A DNA stretch of 64,000 nucleotides, from the NCBI GenBank assembly GCA_016177875.1, contig JACOUL010000042.1, positions 55,750-119,749 on the forward strand. Reading direction: 5' to 3'. Each line of letters begins with the position of its first letter. Position 1 is the stretch's first letter. Source of the DNA: Burkholderiales bacterium (GTDB taxonomy: Bacteria > Pseudomonadota > Gammaproteobacteria > Burkholderiales > Burkholderiaceae_D). Position numbers and translations under genes: made by a program. Shown here one piece after another: positions 42,430-51,359 of this stretch. The notes beneath the pieces were generated by a model. That model was not told the DNA's origin. It ran no database searches and saw nothing but the letters and a program-made list of their open reading frames with translations.

Positions 42430-45400
42430 TCAAGGACGAATCCAGCCGTTTGACAACTGAGGCAGGCCACCCCGGCCTGTCGGCGTCAAGGAGCTTTCGG
42501 TGCCGACACGGCACAAATCGACGCCAAGCTTGCCGAAGTCGAGAACTTGCGCATTCAAAGACGCCAATGCGCTGGACAAATCGATGACCGGGCTCGAGAT
42601 TTGAATATCGCCGTTGACGCCATCCGGTCGAGCCGCTTGGATGACGTTGAATCCGAATTGGGTTAGCTTATCCCGATTCGCCTTTAGATCGATCGGCGCG
42701 CCACCCTTAATGAGGTTATTGCCGCTCGTAATAGTCGAACCGACATCGATTTTTACGTTACCCCCCGTCGAGTTCGTATTTCCGGTATTAGCTTGAATGA
42801 TTCCACTATTCAATACCAATGCGCCTTGATTGGTACTGATATTGATATCGCCACCTTTTCCGCCGGCAGCGTCGACCACTGAAGTCGTTATCAGCGAATG
42901 ATCGAGCACAAGCGCCCCCGAACCTGAAATCGTAATGCTGCCGCCATTGCCTTTATTTGCGCTGGTGGTGATGTTACTCGGATCAATCATCATGCGGCCA
43001 GTGTAATTGATCGTTATATCGCTGGCATCAACGTTCTGTGTCGATGCTGCAGTGATGTCGCTATTATTAATCGTAATATTGCGCGCCGAGATAACCATGT
43101 TTTGGTTTTTACGTATCTCGCCGGGGTTTATTTCCGCCTCATTTTTAATTGAAATCGTGCTTTTTCCAGCCAGCGTAAGATTGTCAGTCGCAAGGATGTC
43201 AATCGTTCCTGTTTGCCCGTATGAATCAGCTGCTGCAGACGAGCTGATGGTGGAACCGCCGGAAACGAGAATATTCCCGGCGCGAATTTTTATGCTTCCG
43301 GCATCTGCAAGATAGGCGGAAGTATTGGAGGTAATTTGTCCCTTATTCAAAATCGACAGGTTTTCATCTGCAGTTACTTCGATTTCGCCGGCGTAATAAG
43401 CATCGCTCGTATATTCGGCATTAGTAATAATGCCTGTGTATTCTCCCTTGCCGTCAATAACGATATTGCGCGCATGGGCAACCACCTTACCAGCATCGCC
43501 TTCGCCCCAAGTCGTTGACGAGATGAGGCCGCCACTTGCAACCAGCAGATCGCCTCTAGCATTCACGTTCACGCTTCCGGCGTAACCACGGCTACCACGT
43601 GCAGCGCTACTGAACATCCCAGTCGCTATCTCCCCATTTGCCTTGCCATCAATCGTTATATTTGCAGCGTTGACGGTAACGGTGCCAGCGTTTCCGTCGG
43701 CAAATGTCGTCGAAGTAATCGAGCCACCGTCGACGATTGACAAGTCCCCAGTCAAATTTACCTCGACGCTCTGGGCGTTGCCCGTGCCGCCGTCTCCTAC
43801 ACTACTGAATAACCCAGTTCCTCGTTTATTAATGCCAGCGCCATCGATCAATATGCTTCCGCCACTGATTTTGACGGAACCTGCATCTCCAGACGAAAAC
43901 GTTGACGACGAGATTTGAGCTCCTCCAGATAGAGATAATTGGCGAGCGCCTACGATCTCAATATTACCGCCCTGACCCGTGCTGCCTTTATAAGCGTTAG
44001 TAGCGATGCTGGTAAAGTCTCCCTGTCCATCGATGTTGATCGAACCACCGGTTGCATCGATTTTGATGGATCCGGCATCACCGTCGCCATATGTTGAACT
44101 CGTTATCGTGGCCCCCTTTGCAACGATTAAATTATCTGCAACTTTAAGATTAATATTTCCGGCATATCCTGCTCCCGTAGCGTTACTGTCTATACCAGTA
44201 AATTTACCTCCCTCACCATTGAGCAATATGCTTCCCGCATTGATGGAAACAGCGCCAGCGTCACCAGCAGATTTGTAAGAGCTTGAAGAAATTCGACCTC
44301 CACTAAGAATCGACAGAGCTCCCTTGGCATTAACAATAATGGCATCGTCACTCTTGGTATAAATCGGAAGTGCTGAACCGCTGCCTGTTGTTTGAGCAAA
44401 AAGACCTGTGAAATCGCTGTCTCCGCCATTAATGGAAATGTTATTAGCTGCCAACCTTAGCTGACCAGCAAATCCCGACGACGATGTCGACGCCGACACC
44501 ATGCCGCCGTTTTGAATCGAGATGTCCTCTGTGGCCTGGATATCGGCGTAATACCCATTGCCGGAACCCCCGGTATCGATAAAAATTCCCGTTCTTCTTC
44601 CCTTCCCGTCGATGGCAATATTCTTGGCATTTACCGTGACGATTCCGCCGTCGCCGCTGCCGGCAGTCGTTGACGAAATTTTTCCCCCATCCACGATGAA
44701 AAGATCGCTGGCAAGATTAATGGCTACACTCCATGCCTCCCCCGTACTGCCGCGATTTGCATTGCTGAAAATTCCAGTGTCGATAGTACTTCCCTGTCCA
44801 TCAACGGTAACGTTATTCGCCTTGACCGTAATTTGTCCGGCATCTCCGGCAGCATAAGTATTGGACGAGATTTCGCCTCCGTTCAGTATTGATACATTTC
44901 CTGAAGTTTGGATATTAGTGACTTGCGCGTTCCCACTGCCGCGCGTCTCATTGAAAATTCCGGTTGTCGTGTTTTTCCCGTCAATACTTATACGAGCAGC
45001 CTCAATGTTGATATAACCGGTATCTCCGGACGAAGTGGTAGAAGAGGAAATCGCGCCGCGATTTGAAATACTTAAGGCGTTGTTGACCTTCAGGGTAATA
45101 TCGCCTGCCGTTCCCGATCCATTGGTGGTACCGAAAATTCCGGTATTTTTCCCGCCGCCGTCGATAAGAATATTATCGGCAGTGACATTGATAGTTCCGC
45201 CTCTACCGATCCCTTCGGTAGAGGAAGTGACCTTTGCACCATCGAGAATTATTAAGTTGCCAGCGGTGACATCGACCTCCCCCGCAGCGCCCGACGCGCC
45301 CTTATTCGCCGATGTATATATACCGCTGGCGGTTCCGCTCAGAGCGACATTCGCGGCATTCACGCGTACATAACCGGCATTTCCCTTTGTATAGGTTTCC

Positions 45401-47076
45401 GAAGCAATGTATCCGCCGCTATTGAGCAGAACATTCCCCGACTGAATCAACACATATCCGGCCTCGCCGCTCCCTTTGGTCGATGAAGTGATCGATCCAT
45501 AATTGGATAACGTCAGCGTACCGGCCGTAATCAGTCCGACTGCTCCCGCCCAACCATCTGACCAGGTACTCGATGAAATTTGCCCGCCGTTCAGTACCGA
45601 CGTGTCTCCTCGCGAATTAATGAAAACCATACCCGCATCGCCCGTTCCTATTGCTGCGGCGCTAAAAATGCCCGTGCTGTTGGTTGAATTCTGGTGATCG
45701 ATAGTAACGCTTCCTGCGTCTACATTTACCTTGTTGGCCGAACCTGAAGAATAAGTATTCGATGATATCTGCCCGCCGCTAAGAACCGACAAATTTCCCT
45801 TGGATGTAATATCGACAATGCCGCCTGCTCCCGAACCGGATGTATTCGTGAATATGCCGGTTACCTTGCCTTTTCCATCAATCGAAACGCTGCCGGCTTC
45901 AATTCCCACCTTACCGGCATCGCCTGACGATAGGGTCGATGAGGAGATGGCACCGGCATTACTCACCGATAGATTACCCACAACTGCCATGCCTATGCCG
46001 CCGGCATTTCCCGCGCTCTTTGAATCGGCACTACTGAAAATGCCCGTTGAACTATTCCCCTTGCCATCGATACTCACGCTACCGGAGTCAATGTAGATTA
46101 GTCCGGCATTTCCATTTGCGCGGGTAGAAGAGGAAATTTGCCCGCCATCGATTATGTTAAGACGCCCGTAATTGAAAAGTGCGATATTGCCTGCATTGCC
46201 GCTACCACTTACTGCATCGGTGATAATTCCGGTCGCTTTGCCGCTGGATTGGCCATCAATCGTCGTTAGACCGGCGCTCACCACGACCGTACCGCCGTCC
46301 TGCCCACCGTTGCTTAAGGCGCTTACTTTGCCGCCGTTCAGAATGTCGAGATTACCCAAGGTATACGGCACCGCCCCTGATACCTTGATTTCTTGCCCCA
46401 CAGCGCCGTTGGCCACAATCTTAATATCGCCGCCTCTCGTATCGACGTTCGCGTTATTAATCGCTATGTCGCCACCCACAAGACTAATCGGCTGCGAAAC
46501 CTTGGCAGAGAGCGCTACGCCATCCTTGAGCGTGATCGACGCGCGCGTCGATCCAAGAAATCCGAACGCCTCGGGAGCTGCAGTAGAAAACGTACTAGTC
46601 TTACTCGGATCGGCGTAAAAAACACCGTCGGAAAACTTCAAATAATTCGCCGTGCTGACATGAAAACCTGCAGGCACATCGACCGTAGCGCCTGCGCCAA
46701 AGGTAACGCCCGTCGGATTGATGAAGAAGAAGTTCGGCTTGCTGCCTGCCGCGGCATTTAGCTTGAGTGGCCCATTGATGCTTGACGCCACTCCCCCAGT
46801 CACGCGCGAAATCACGTTAGAAAGATTGCTCGTCGTCGTAAACGTCGCCGACTCGCCGCTGTTGACGCTGAAATCCTTGAAGCTGTGGAATAAATTATTT
46901 CCCTTGACCGTGCCGAGCGATTGCCCGATCGTGAAGTTGCCGGCGAAGCTTTGCACCGCGCCTGTTGTCCCGTCCGTGGCCGCGCCGGCACGAACATCGG
47001 CTGCGATCGTACTTAATACTGCTGCCATCGCCCAGGTCAAATTTCCCAAGGAGACTTTGCGCTTCGCATGCTTCAT
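42430..47076 (-). CDS. TpsA-type filamentous haemagglutinin-like adhesin
   Basis: A 1548-residue exoprotein of two-partner secretion. A signal peptide (about 1-35, LGNLTWAMAAVLSTIAADVRA) leads into the TPS domain (SFAGNFTIGQSLGTVKGNNLFHSF, FINPTGVTFGAGATVDVP, YLKFSDGVFYADPS), recognised by the partner TpsB. The centre is a beta-helix of about 17 repeats of 60-70 residues, each with ISSST-SSG-DAG and ID-GKG--TGIFS patterns. The C-terminal about 90 residues contain one Cys in VDLCRVGTESS and TPTGRGGLPQLS, a tail I associate with related adhesins in cyanobacteria and proteobacteria. ATG 47076 is preceded by GGGGAG and overlaps the CHAT gene stop (ATGA). Confidence 0.9.
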   Translation of the reverse strand: MKHAKRKVSLGNLTWAMAAVLSTIAADVRAGAATDGTTGAVQSFAGNFTIGQSLGTVKGNNLFHSFKDFSVNSGESATFTTTSNLSNVISRVTGGVASSINGPLKLNAAAGSKPNFFFINPTGVTFGAGATVDVPAGFHVSTANYLKFSDGVFYADPSKTSTFSTAAPEAFGFLGSTRASITLKDGVALSAKVSQPISLVGGDIAINNANVDTRGGDIKIVANGAVGQEIKVSGAVPYTLGNLDILNGGKVSALSNGGQDGGTVVVSAGLTTIDGQSSGKATGIITDAVSGSGNAGNIALFNYGRLNIIDGGQISSSTRANGNAGLIYIDSGSVSIDGKGNSSTGIFSSADSKSAGNAGGIGMAVVGNLSVSNAGAISSSTLSSGDAGKVGIEAGSVSIDGKGKVTGIFTNTSGSGAGGIVDITSKGNLSVLSGGQISSNTYSSGSANKVNVDAGSVTIDHQNSTNSTGIFSAAAIGTGDAGMVFINSRGDTSVLNGGQISSSTWSDGWAGAVGLITAGTLTLSNYGSITSSTKGSGEAGYVLIQSGNVLLNSGGYIASETYTKGNAGYVRVNAANVALSGTASGIYTSANKGASGAAGEVDVTAGNLIILDGAKVTSSTEGIGRGGTINVTADNILIDGGGKNTGIFGTTNGSGTAGDITLKVNNALSISNRGAISSSTTSSGDTGYINIEAARISIDGKNTTTGIFNETRGSGNAQVTNIQTSGNVSILNGGEISSNTYAAGDAGQITVKANNVTVDGQGSTIDTGIFSNANRGSTGEAWSVAINLASDLFIVDGGKISSTTAGSGDGGIVTVNAKNIAIDGKGRRTGIFIDTGGSGNGYYADIQATEDISIQNGGMVSASTSSSGFAGQLRLAANNISINGGDSDFTGLFAQTTGSGSALPIYTKSDDAIIVNAKGALSILSGGRISSSSYKSAGDAGAVSINAGSILLNGEGGKFTGIDSNATGAGYAGNINLKVADNLIVAKGATITSSTYGDGDAGSIKIDATGGSINIDGQGDFTSIATNAYKGSTGQGGNIEIVGARQLSLSGGAQISSSTFSSGDAGSVKISGGSILIDGAGINKRGTGLFSSVGDGGTGNAQSVEVNLTGDLSIVDGGSITSTTFADGNAGTVTVNAANITIDGKANGEIATGMFSSAARGSRGYAGSVNVNARGDLLVASGGLISSTTWGEGDAGKVVAHARNIVIDGKGEYTGIITNAEYTSDAYYAGEIEVTADENLSILNKGQITSNTSAYLADAGSIKIRAGNILVSGGSTISSSAAADSYGQTGTIDILATDNLTLAGKSTISIKNEAEINPGEIRKNQNMVISARNITINNSDITAASTQNVDASDITINYTGRMMIDPSNITTSANKGNGGSITISGSGALVLDHSLITTSVVDAAGGKGGDINISTNQGALVLNSGIIQANTGNTNSTGGNVKIDVGSTITSGNNLIKGGAPIDLKANRDKLTQFGFNVIQAARPDGVNGDIQISSPVIDLSSALASLNAQVLDFGKLGVDLCRVGTESSLTPTGRGGLPQLSNGWIRP

Positions 47077-49376
47077 AACCAGCTCCCCACTACGATAAAC
47101 GGCGCCCAGAAAAACGGATGAGCAAGACTTCTGTTCGCAATCAACTTCAATTGAGCTGCCTGCAATGCCTTGGCTTTGCTTACGCCGGGCAGTTGCATGT
47201 TTTTGTAGAACTCTGCCATCAAGGCCTTTGCCGCATCGTCGGCAACGGGCCATAAGGAACCAAGCGCTGTCTTGGCGCGCGCTTTGAGCGCCGCGCCGCT
47301 TAGCCCAAGCGGCGCGCGGTCATCGCCTTCCGCGGTTTCGCAGGCAGATAAGGTCAGCAATTCGATCTGGCCGTCGTGCTGCCCAGCCGATCGCAAAAAA
47401 TTCTGCAGCTTATCGATCGTGATCAAATCGTCGTGGGCCATGATGAAGGTGGTGTCGGCAGTGCCGCCGAATAGGCCGTGCGACGCGATATGCACGATAC
47501 GATAATCACCGCGCGTAACTTGCTGGCCGAATGCATTGAGGCTGAACCCTTGATTCAGCAAGGTTTCCCCCGGCGCGATTTTCGAAATCGTTTCGATTTC
47601 ATCCTTGACGCCGGCAAGGGACAATATCTGCTTCAATTTCTCGTTGCGGGCTTCCTGGTTCAATACCGGATCGGCAGGCTTGGGAGTCGTCGCCGTTTGC
47701 GACGCGTTTGTCCCTGTAGTAGTTGCCGGCTTCTCCAATCCTCCGCGCATGAGAATGCCGCGCGTGCTGGACTGCGAACTTGACGGACTGCTGGAAAGAA
47801 GCTGTTTGACCATCGCCTCCGGCAATTTCTCGACGACGGCACCAGGCTCACTCATGCCCGCAAGCAGTGTCTTCAATTGGCGATTTGGATCGGTACGCAC
47901 TTGCGTATTGGTCATCGTCAATCCGGGCGCAATGGCAATTGCATACTTCTGTATCGCGAAACGCTTACCATCGTTCAACGCGGCATAAGGCAGCAAACGC
48001 AACACGCCGTCGGGAACGACGACGACAGTATCGACCTTTTCCTGCTCAAGAATTGCATCAACCGGCTTCAACAAGCGGTCGTACAGTTTTCTCGACAAAT
48101 TCTGAAATGATTGCGCGGCCCGCAGCGCCGAGGCAAACCGCGCAACATCGTTTCGCACATCGCTCGCAGCGACCGGTACGGTGACGCGCTGCAAACCTGC
48201 GGAAGTTTCGACCAGAAGCTCTAAACGCTCCGGCAAAATAATAGGGTACAGCACCGCGGTGCCGCGCTGTACGGGATCATTCGATGTCTTACGAATCGAT
48301 TCGACCGAGCAGCGGTCGCCGAGGAAGTCTTCGAGTTCAGTTTGCTTTAAAAGCTCCAGCGTATTGCGCGCGCGACGCAATTGCGCGGCGTGCTCTTTGC
48401 CGTTCAGGCTTCCCGATTGCTGCAACAGCAAATCGGTCAAGCCCAGATACACCGGCTCCAAGGTATCGCGAAAAGATGAACGGCCGTCTTGATACTCCAC
48501 CGGAATGTCCTGGCGGATCGCTTCGATATGATCGACCGCGCGCTGGTACGCAGCGATTGCTCCATCCAACTTTCCGACTTGCCGCAATAGCCTACCGCGC
48601 CGCCATTCGAGCTTGAGCAGTAAATCACGCGCATCGATCGTCTGCAAAATGAGAATACCCTGCTCGCTCAACCGCAATGCATCTTCGCCGCGGTTCTGCT
48701 CTTCATAAAGCTGAGAAAGCTGGTCAAACGCCTCAGCGGATAAGCGGCTATCGCCGGCTTCCTGCGCCAATTTACGTCCGCCTTCAAACGACTGGTAGGC
48801 CAACTCAATGCCTTGCGGCCCCATCGCTTTGGCTAGCGCACCTAAGTTGATGGAAAAGCGCGCACGATCCTTTGAGTCCTTGATTTCGGCCAAGCGTGCA
48901 TACAGATTATTCAATTCCGGCAGCGGTTTTTTGTCGGCATCGAGACGCGCCAAATTGAGTCCGACGCTCATTGCCACAGCAACGTCTTTCGGCGCCAGCT
49001 TTCGTACGTCTTGGTAAATGTGGCTCGCCTCATCCGCCTTGCCGCGGCTTGCCAACAAGTTTGCAAGGTCAATGCCGAACTGGGCTCGCTCTTTGACATC
49101 TTGTGCATAGGCATACGCTTCGCGCAGCAGCGGCTCGGCTTTTGAGGGAATGCGCATCTGCGCATAAGTCAAGCCGAGCGCTCCCGCCGCTTTGGCACGT
49201 TGCGCGCCGAGCTGTGCCCTGTTGTAAGCGGCAGTCAGGTCTTCCAGCGCGAGAAAATAATGCCCGCCCTGACAGCGCTGCAAACCGCGGTCGATGCTGC
49301 CTTCCAGCTTGTCATCGGCCCGCGCCGCCTGCATGGCACAGCACAGCATGACATAGCATAAGAGGTTTCTGAACAT
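47073..49376 (-). CDS. TPR-CHAT caspase-like peptidase, exported
   Basis: A 767-residue protein with a probable signal peptide (LLCYVMLCCAMQAARADD), a TPR superhelix (about 30-320), and a C-terminal CHAT domain of the caspase fold. The catalytic dyad looks intact: His633 in VHIASHGLFGG and Cys679 in LLTLSACETAEG, followed by GLSGAALKARAKTALGSLWPV, the conserved CHAT strand-helix. GGGAGGGG before ATG 49376 fixes the start, 12 bases past the tpsB stop. Its stop overlaps the tpsA start. Encoded between exporter and adhesin in the same operon, it is likely to process or anchor the adhesin in the periplasm or at the surface. The role is inferred. Confidence 0.88.
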   Translation of the reverse strand: MFRNLLCYVMLCCAMQAARADDKLEGSIDRGLQRCQGGHYFLALEDLTAAYNRAQLGAQRAKAAGALGLTYAQMRIPSKAEPLLREAYAYAQDVKERAQFGIDLANLLASRGKADEASHIYQDVRKLAPKDVAVAMSVGLNLARLDADKKPLPELNNLYARLAEIKDSKDRARFSINLGALAKAMGPQGIELAYQSFEGGRKLAQEAGDSRLSAEAFDQLSQLYEEQNRGEDALRLSEQGILILQTIDARDLLLKLEWRRGRLLRQVGKLDGAIAAYQRAVDHIEAIRQDIPVEYQDGRSSFRDTLEPVYLGLTDLLLQQSGSLNGKEHAAQLRRARNTLELLKQTELEDFLGDRCSVESIRKTSNDPVQRGTAVLYPIILPERLELLVETSAGLQRVTVPVAASDVRNDVARFASALRAAQSFQNLSRKLYDRLLKPVDAILEQEKVDTVVVVPDGVLRLLPYAALNDGKRFAIQKYAIAIAPGLTMTNTQVRTDPNRQLKTLLAGMSEPGAVVEKLPEAMVKQLLSSSPSSSQSSTRGILMRGGLEKPATTTGTNASQTATTPKPADPVLNQEARNEKLKQILSLAGVKDEIETISKIAPGETLLNQGFSLNAFGQQVTRGDYRIVHIASHGLFGGTADTTFIMAHDDLITIDKLQNFLRSAGQHDGQIELLTLSACETAEGDDRAPLGLSGAALKARAKTALGSLWPVADDAAKALMAEFYKNMQLPGVSKAKALQAAQLKLIANRSLAHPFFWAPFIVVGSWL

Positions 49377-49387
49377 CTGCCCCTCCC

Positions 49388-51112
49388 TCAAAATACCTTG
49401 TAGCTAATCTGGAAATGCATACCCTTGTCTTGCAAATTGCCTGAAGTTTCAATCGGCAAATTGATCAACCTTTTCGCCCAAAACAGATCGGCCGAAAAAT
49501 TGTGCCAGCGCCAATTGAGCCCGAGGCCGGCTGAGGACAATTTTTGTTCGGCCTCGTTTTTATTCCAGCCTCTGCCGAAATCGACGAACGAAACGAGGGT
49601 CAAGCTACGCTTTTCCTCGCCCGCCATCAGCGGATAATGAAACTCAACGCTGCCGAAATAAGCATTGTCGCGAACGACGGAATTTTCGCGGTAGCCGCGT
49701 ACGGTCGCCACGCCGCCAAGCGAAAAACGTTCTAGCGGCAACAAAGAATTCGGCGTGGCTTGCACGGTGCCTCTGAGTACGATTTGCGCGCCGCTCTCGC
49801 CCAGGTTGTTGACGAACTGAACCTGCCCTGTCCAAATCGTGTAATGCTGGTCCGCAACGGCAGTGGTGCCGATGGTGCTGGCGGGATCAACGTTATTACT
49901 TCCAAAAGCAAAAACGGATCGAAGCGCCAAAGCCTGCTTTTGCCAACGCTCCGTCCATTCCTGCGAAAGCCGAATGACTTTCACTTTGGCGGGAACGTCG
50001 GCCAAGCCTCCAGTGAAAGAGAAAGTGCCGCCAAGCAGGCTGGTTTCGCTCTTACGCTCGCCGTAGGAAACGCCAAGATCGAATTTACGCTCAAGCGTAT
50101 CGATCAAGGGATGGTTAAGGCCGATTTCGTATCCCGTCGTGAGGCTTCGAATGTCGAGCGTATTCAAGGGTTCTTCGATCACGGATGATTTACCGTGATC
50201 AGCACTGAGACGCAGCGTTGTGCCTGATGAATTGATCGGCACCATCCAGGACATGCGAATCGGATCGGAACCCTCGCTATGCTGCAGGCTCGCGTCGAGC
50301 ACATCGCCGTAGCCCGTTAGATTGCGCACCCAGCCGCTGACGCCAAGGCCTTCGGAGCCGATCGACGGCGGCCGATAATTGTTGGCGAACGCCGTTAAGC
50401 CGTATGGCTGTGCGCGTACCACGTCGATATCGAGAATCGCCACGCCGGGAGCATGACCGGGGATGATGCGGCTGTTGATGCGATCGAACAACGGATCCAG
50501 CGTCAACATCCGGAAACGCTCCTGCATCGTATTCACGTTGAGCAGCTCGTCGCTCTTAATCAAGCGCGACTCGATATAGCTCTTGTGCAGACGTTCCTCG
50601 CCTTTGATCCTGACTTCGGCTATACGCCCTTCGATCACGCGAATCGGCACGATGTCCGCCGGATAACCATTTGGCCCCGCAGCGGCGGCCAGCAAGGCAC
50701 CCGAGTTGATATAACCACGATCTACGTACATGCGCGTGATGCGCGTGCGCAGATCTTCAAGTTCGGCCACACCGACGCGCCTGCCGGAATAAGGCGCCGC
50801 GATTTTCAACAACTCTTCGGTTGAGAAGACGGAATTGCCTTCGAAACGGAAACCCGCAACTTGAATACCGCCGGCGGCGGCATTGGCCGATCCAACCGGG
50901 GGCAAGACAAAACTGGGACCCGGCGCACTTTTAAGCGGAGCAGACCTCAAAGGCTGCGGCGGTTGCTTCAGCGTATCCGGCGCGCCCTTGATCACGTCGT
51001 CGCTCGCCGCGCTTGCGATCCCATAGGTAGTGGCCAACAGCAGGCCAATAAGTTGATTTGAAGGACGAATAGGCCTAACCGGCCCGCTCCCCCGAACTCG
51101 CCGCTGCTTCAC
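49388..51112 (-). CDS. TpsB-type ShlB/FhaC outer membrane transporter
   Basis: Outer membrane beta-barrel that recognises the TPS domain of its partner and threads it across the outer membrane. The 574 residues have a signal segment (LIGLLLATTYGIASAASDD), a Pro-rich linker, a POTRA domain (VAGFRFEGNSVFSTEELLKIAAPYSG, YVDRGYINSGALLA), a second POTRA (IRVIEGRIAEVRIKGEERLHKSYIESRL) and a 16-stranded barrel. The barrel includes the loop-6 signature SLGGVATVRGYRENSVVRDN and the C-terminal Phe (QISYKVF) that BAM recognises. It is first in the tpsB-CHAT-tpsA operon. A 247-base gap separates it from mutS, which is divergent. Confidence 0.93.
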   Translation of the reverse strand: MKQRRVRGSGPVRPIRPSNQLIGLLLATTYGIASAASDDVIKGAPDTLKQPPQPLRSAPLKSAPGPSFVLPPVGSANAAAGGIQVAGFRFEGNSVFSTEELLKIAAPYSGRRVGVAELEDLRTRITRMYVDRGYINSGALLAAAAGPNGYPADIVPIRVIEGRIAEVRIKGEERLHKSYIESRLIKSDELLNVNTMQERFRMLTLDPLFDRINSRIIPGHAPGVAILDIDVVRAQPYGLTAFANNYRPPSIGSEGLGVSGWVRNLTGYGDVLDASLQHSEGSDPIRMSWMVPINSSGTTLRLSADHGKSSVIEEPLNTLDIRSLTTGYEIGLNHPLIDTLERKFDLGVSYGERKSETSLLGGTFSFTGGLADVPAKVKVIRLSQEWTERWQKQALALRSVFAFGSNNVDPASTIGTTAVADQHYTIWTGQVQFVNNLGESGAQIVLRGTVQATPNSLLPLERFSLGGVATVRGYRENSVVRDNAYFGSVEFHYPLMAGEEKRSLTLVSFVDFGRGWNKNEAEQKLSSAGLGLNWRWHNFSADLFWAKRLINLPIETSGNLQDKGMHFQISYKVF

Positions 51113-51359
51113 ATGCCACCCTTTTACCGTTTCTGGATTATTTGTAGTTAATTTTAAATCTGTCGGTCGAGTCTAGCGGAATTGATTTCCTATAGCAATT
51201 GCACTGTAGGCCTAGAAGACTCGATAAAATGGCGGATTGCCGGTTGACTCGGAAAAATTGAACCAACCTAACCCAAGAGATATTAAAAAGCTAAGCATTA
51301 TCTTGAAAACCGAAACCCGATTCGATCCCTCCCCCGCAAAAGACGTGATTTCCACGCCC

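Noticed and set aside
43000..46760. Several plus-strand frames antisense to tpsA, rich in Pro and Val
   Set aside because: The composition is what the complement of Gly/Ser/Thr/Asn repeat codons gives; starts lack ribosome-binding sites.
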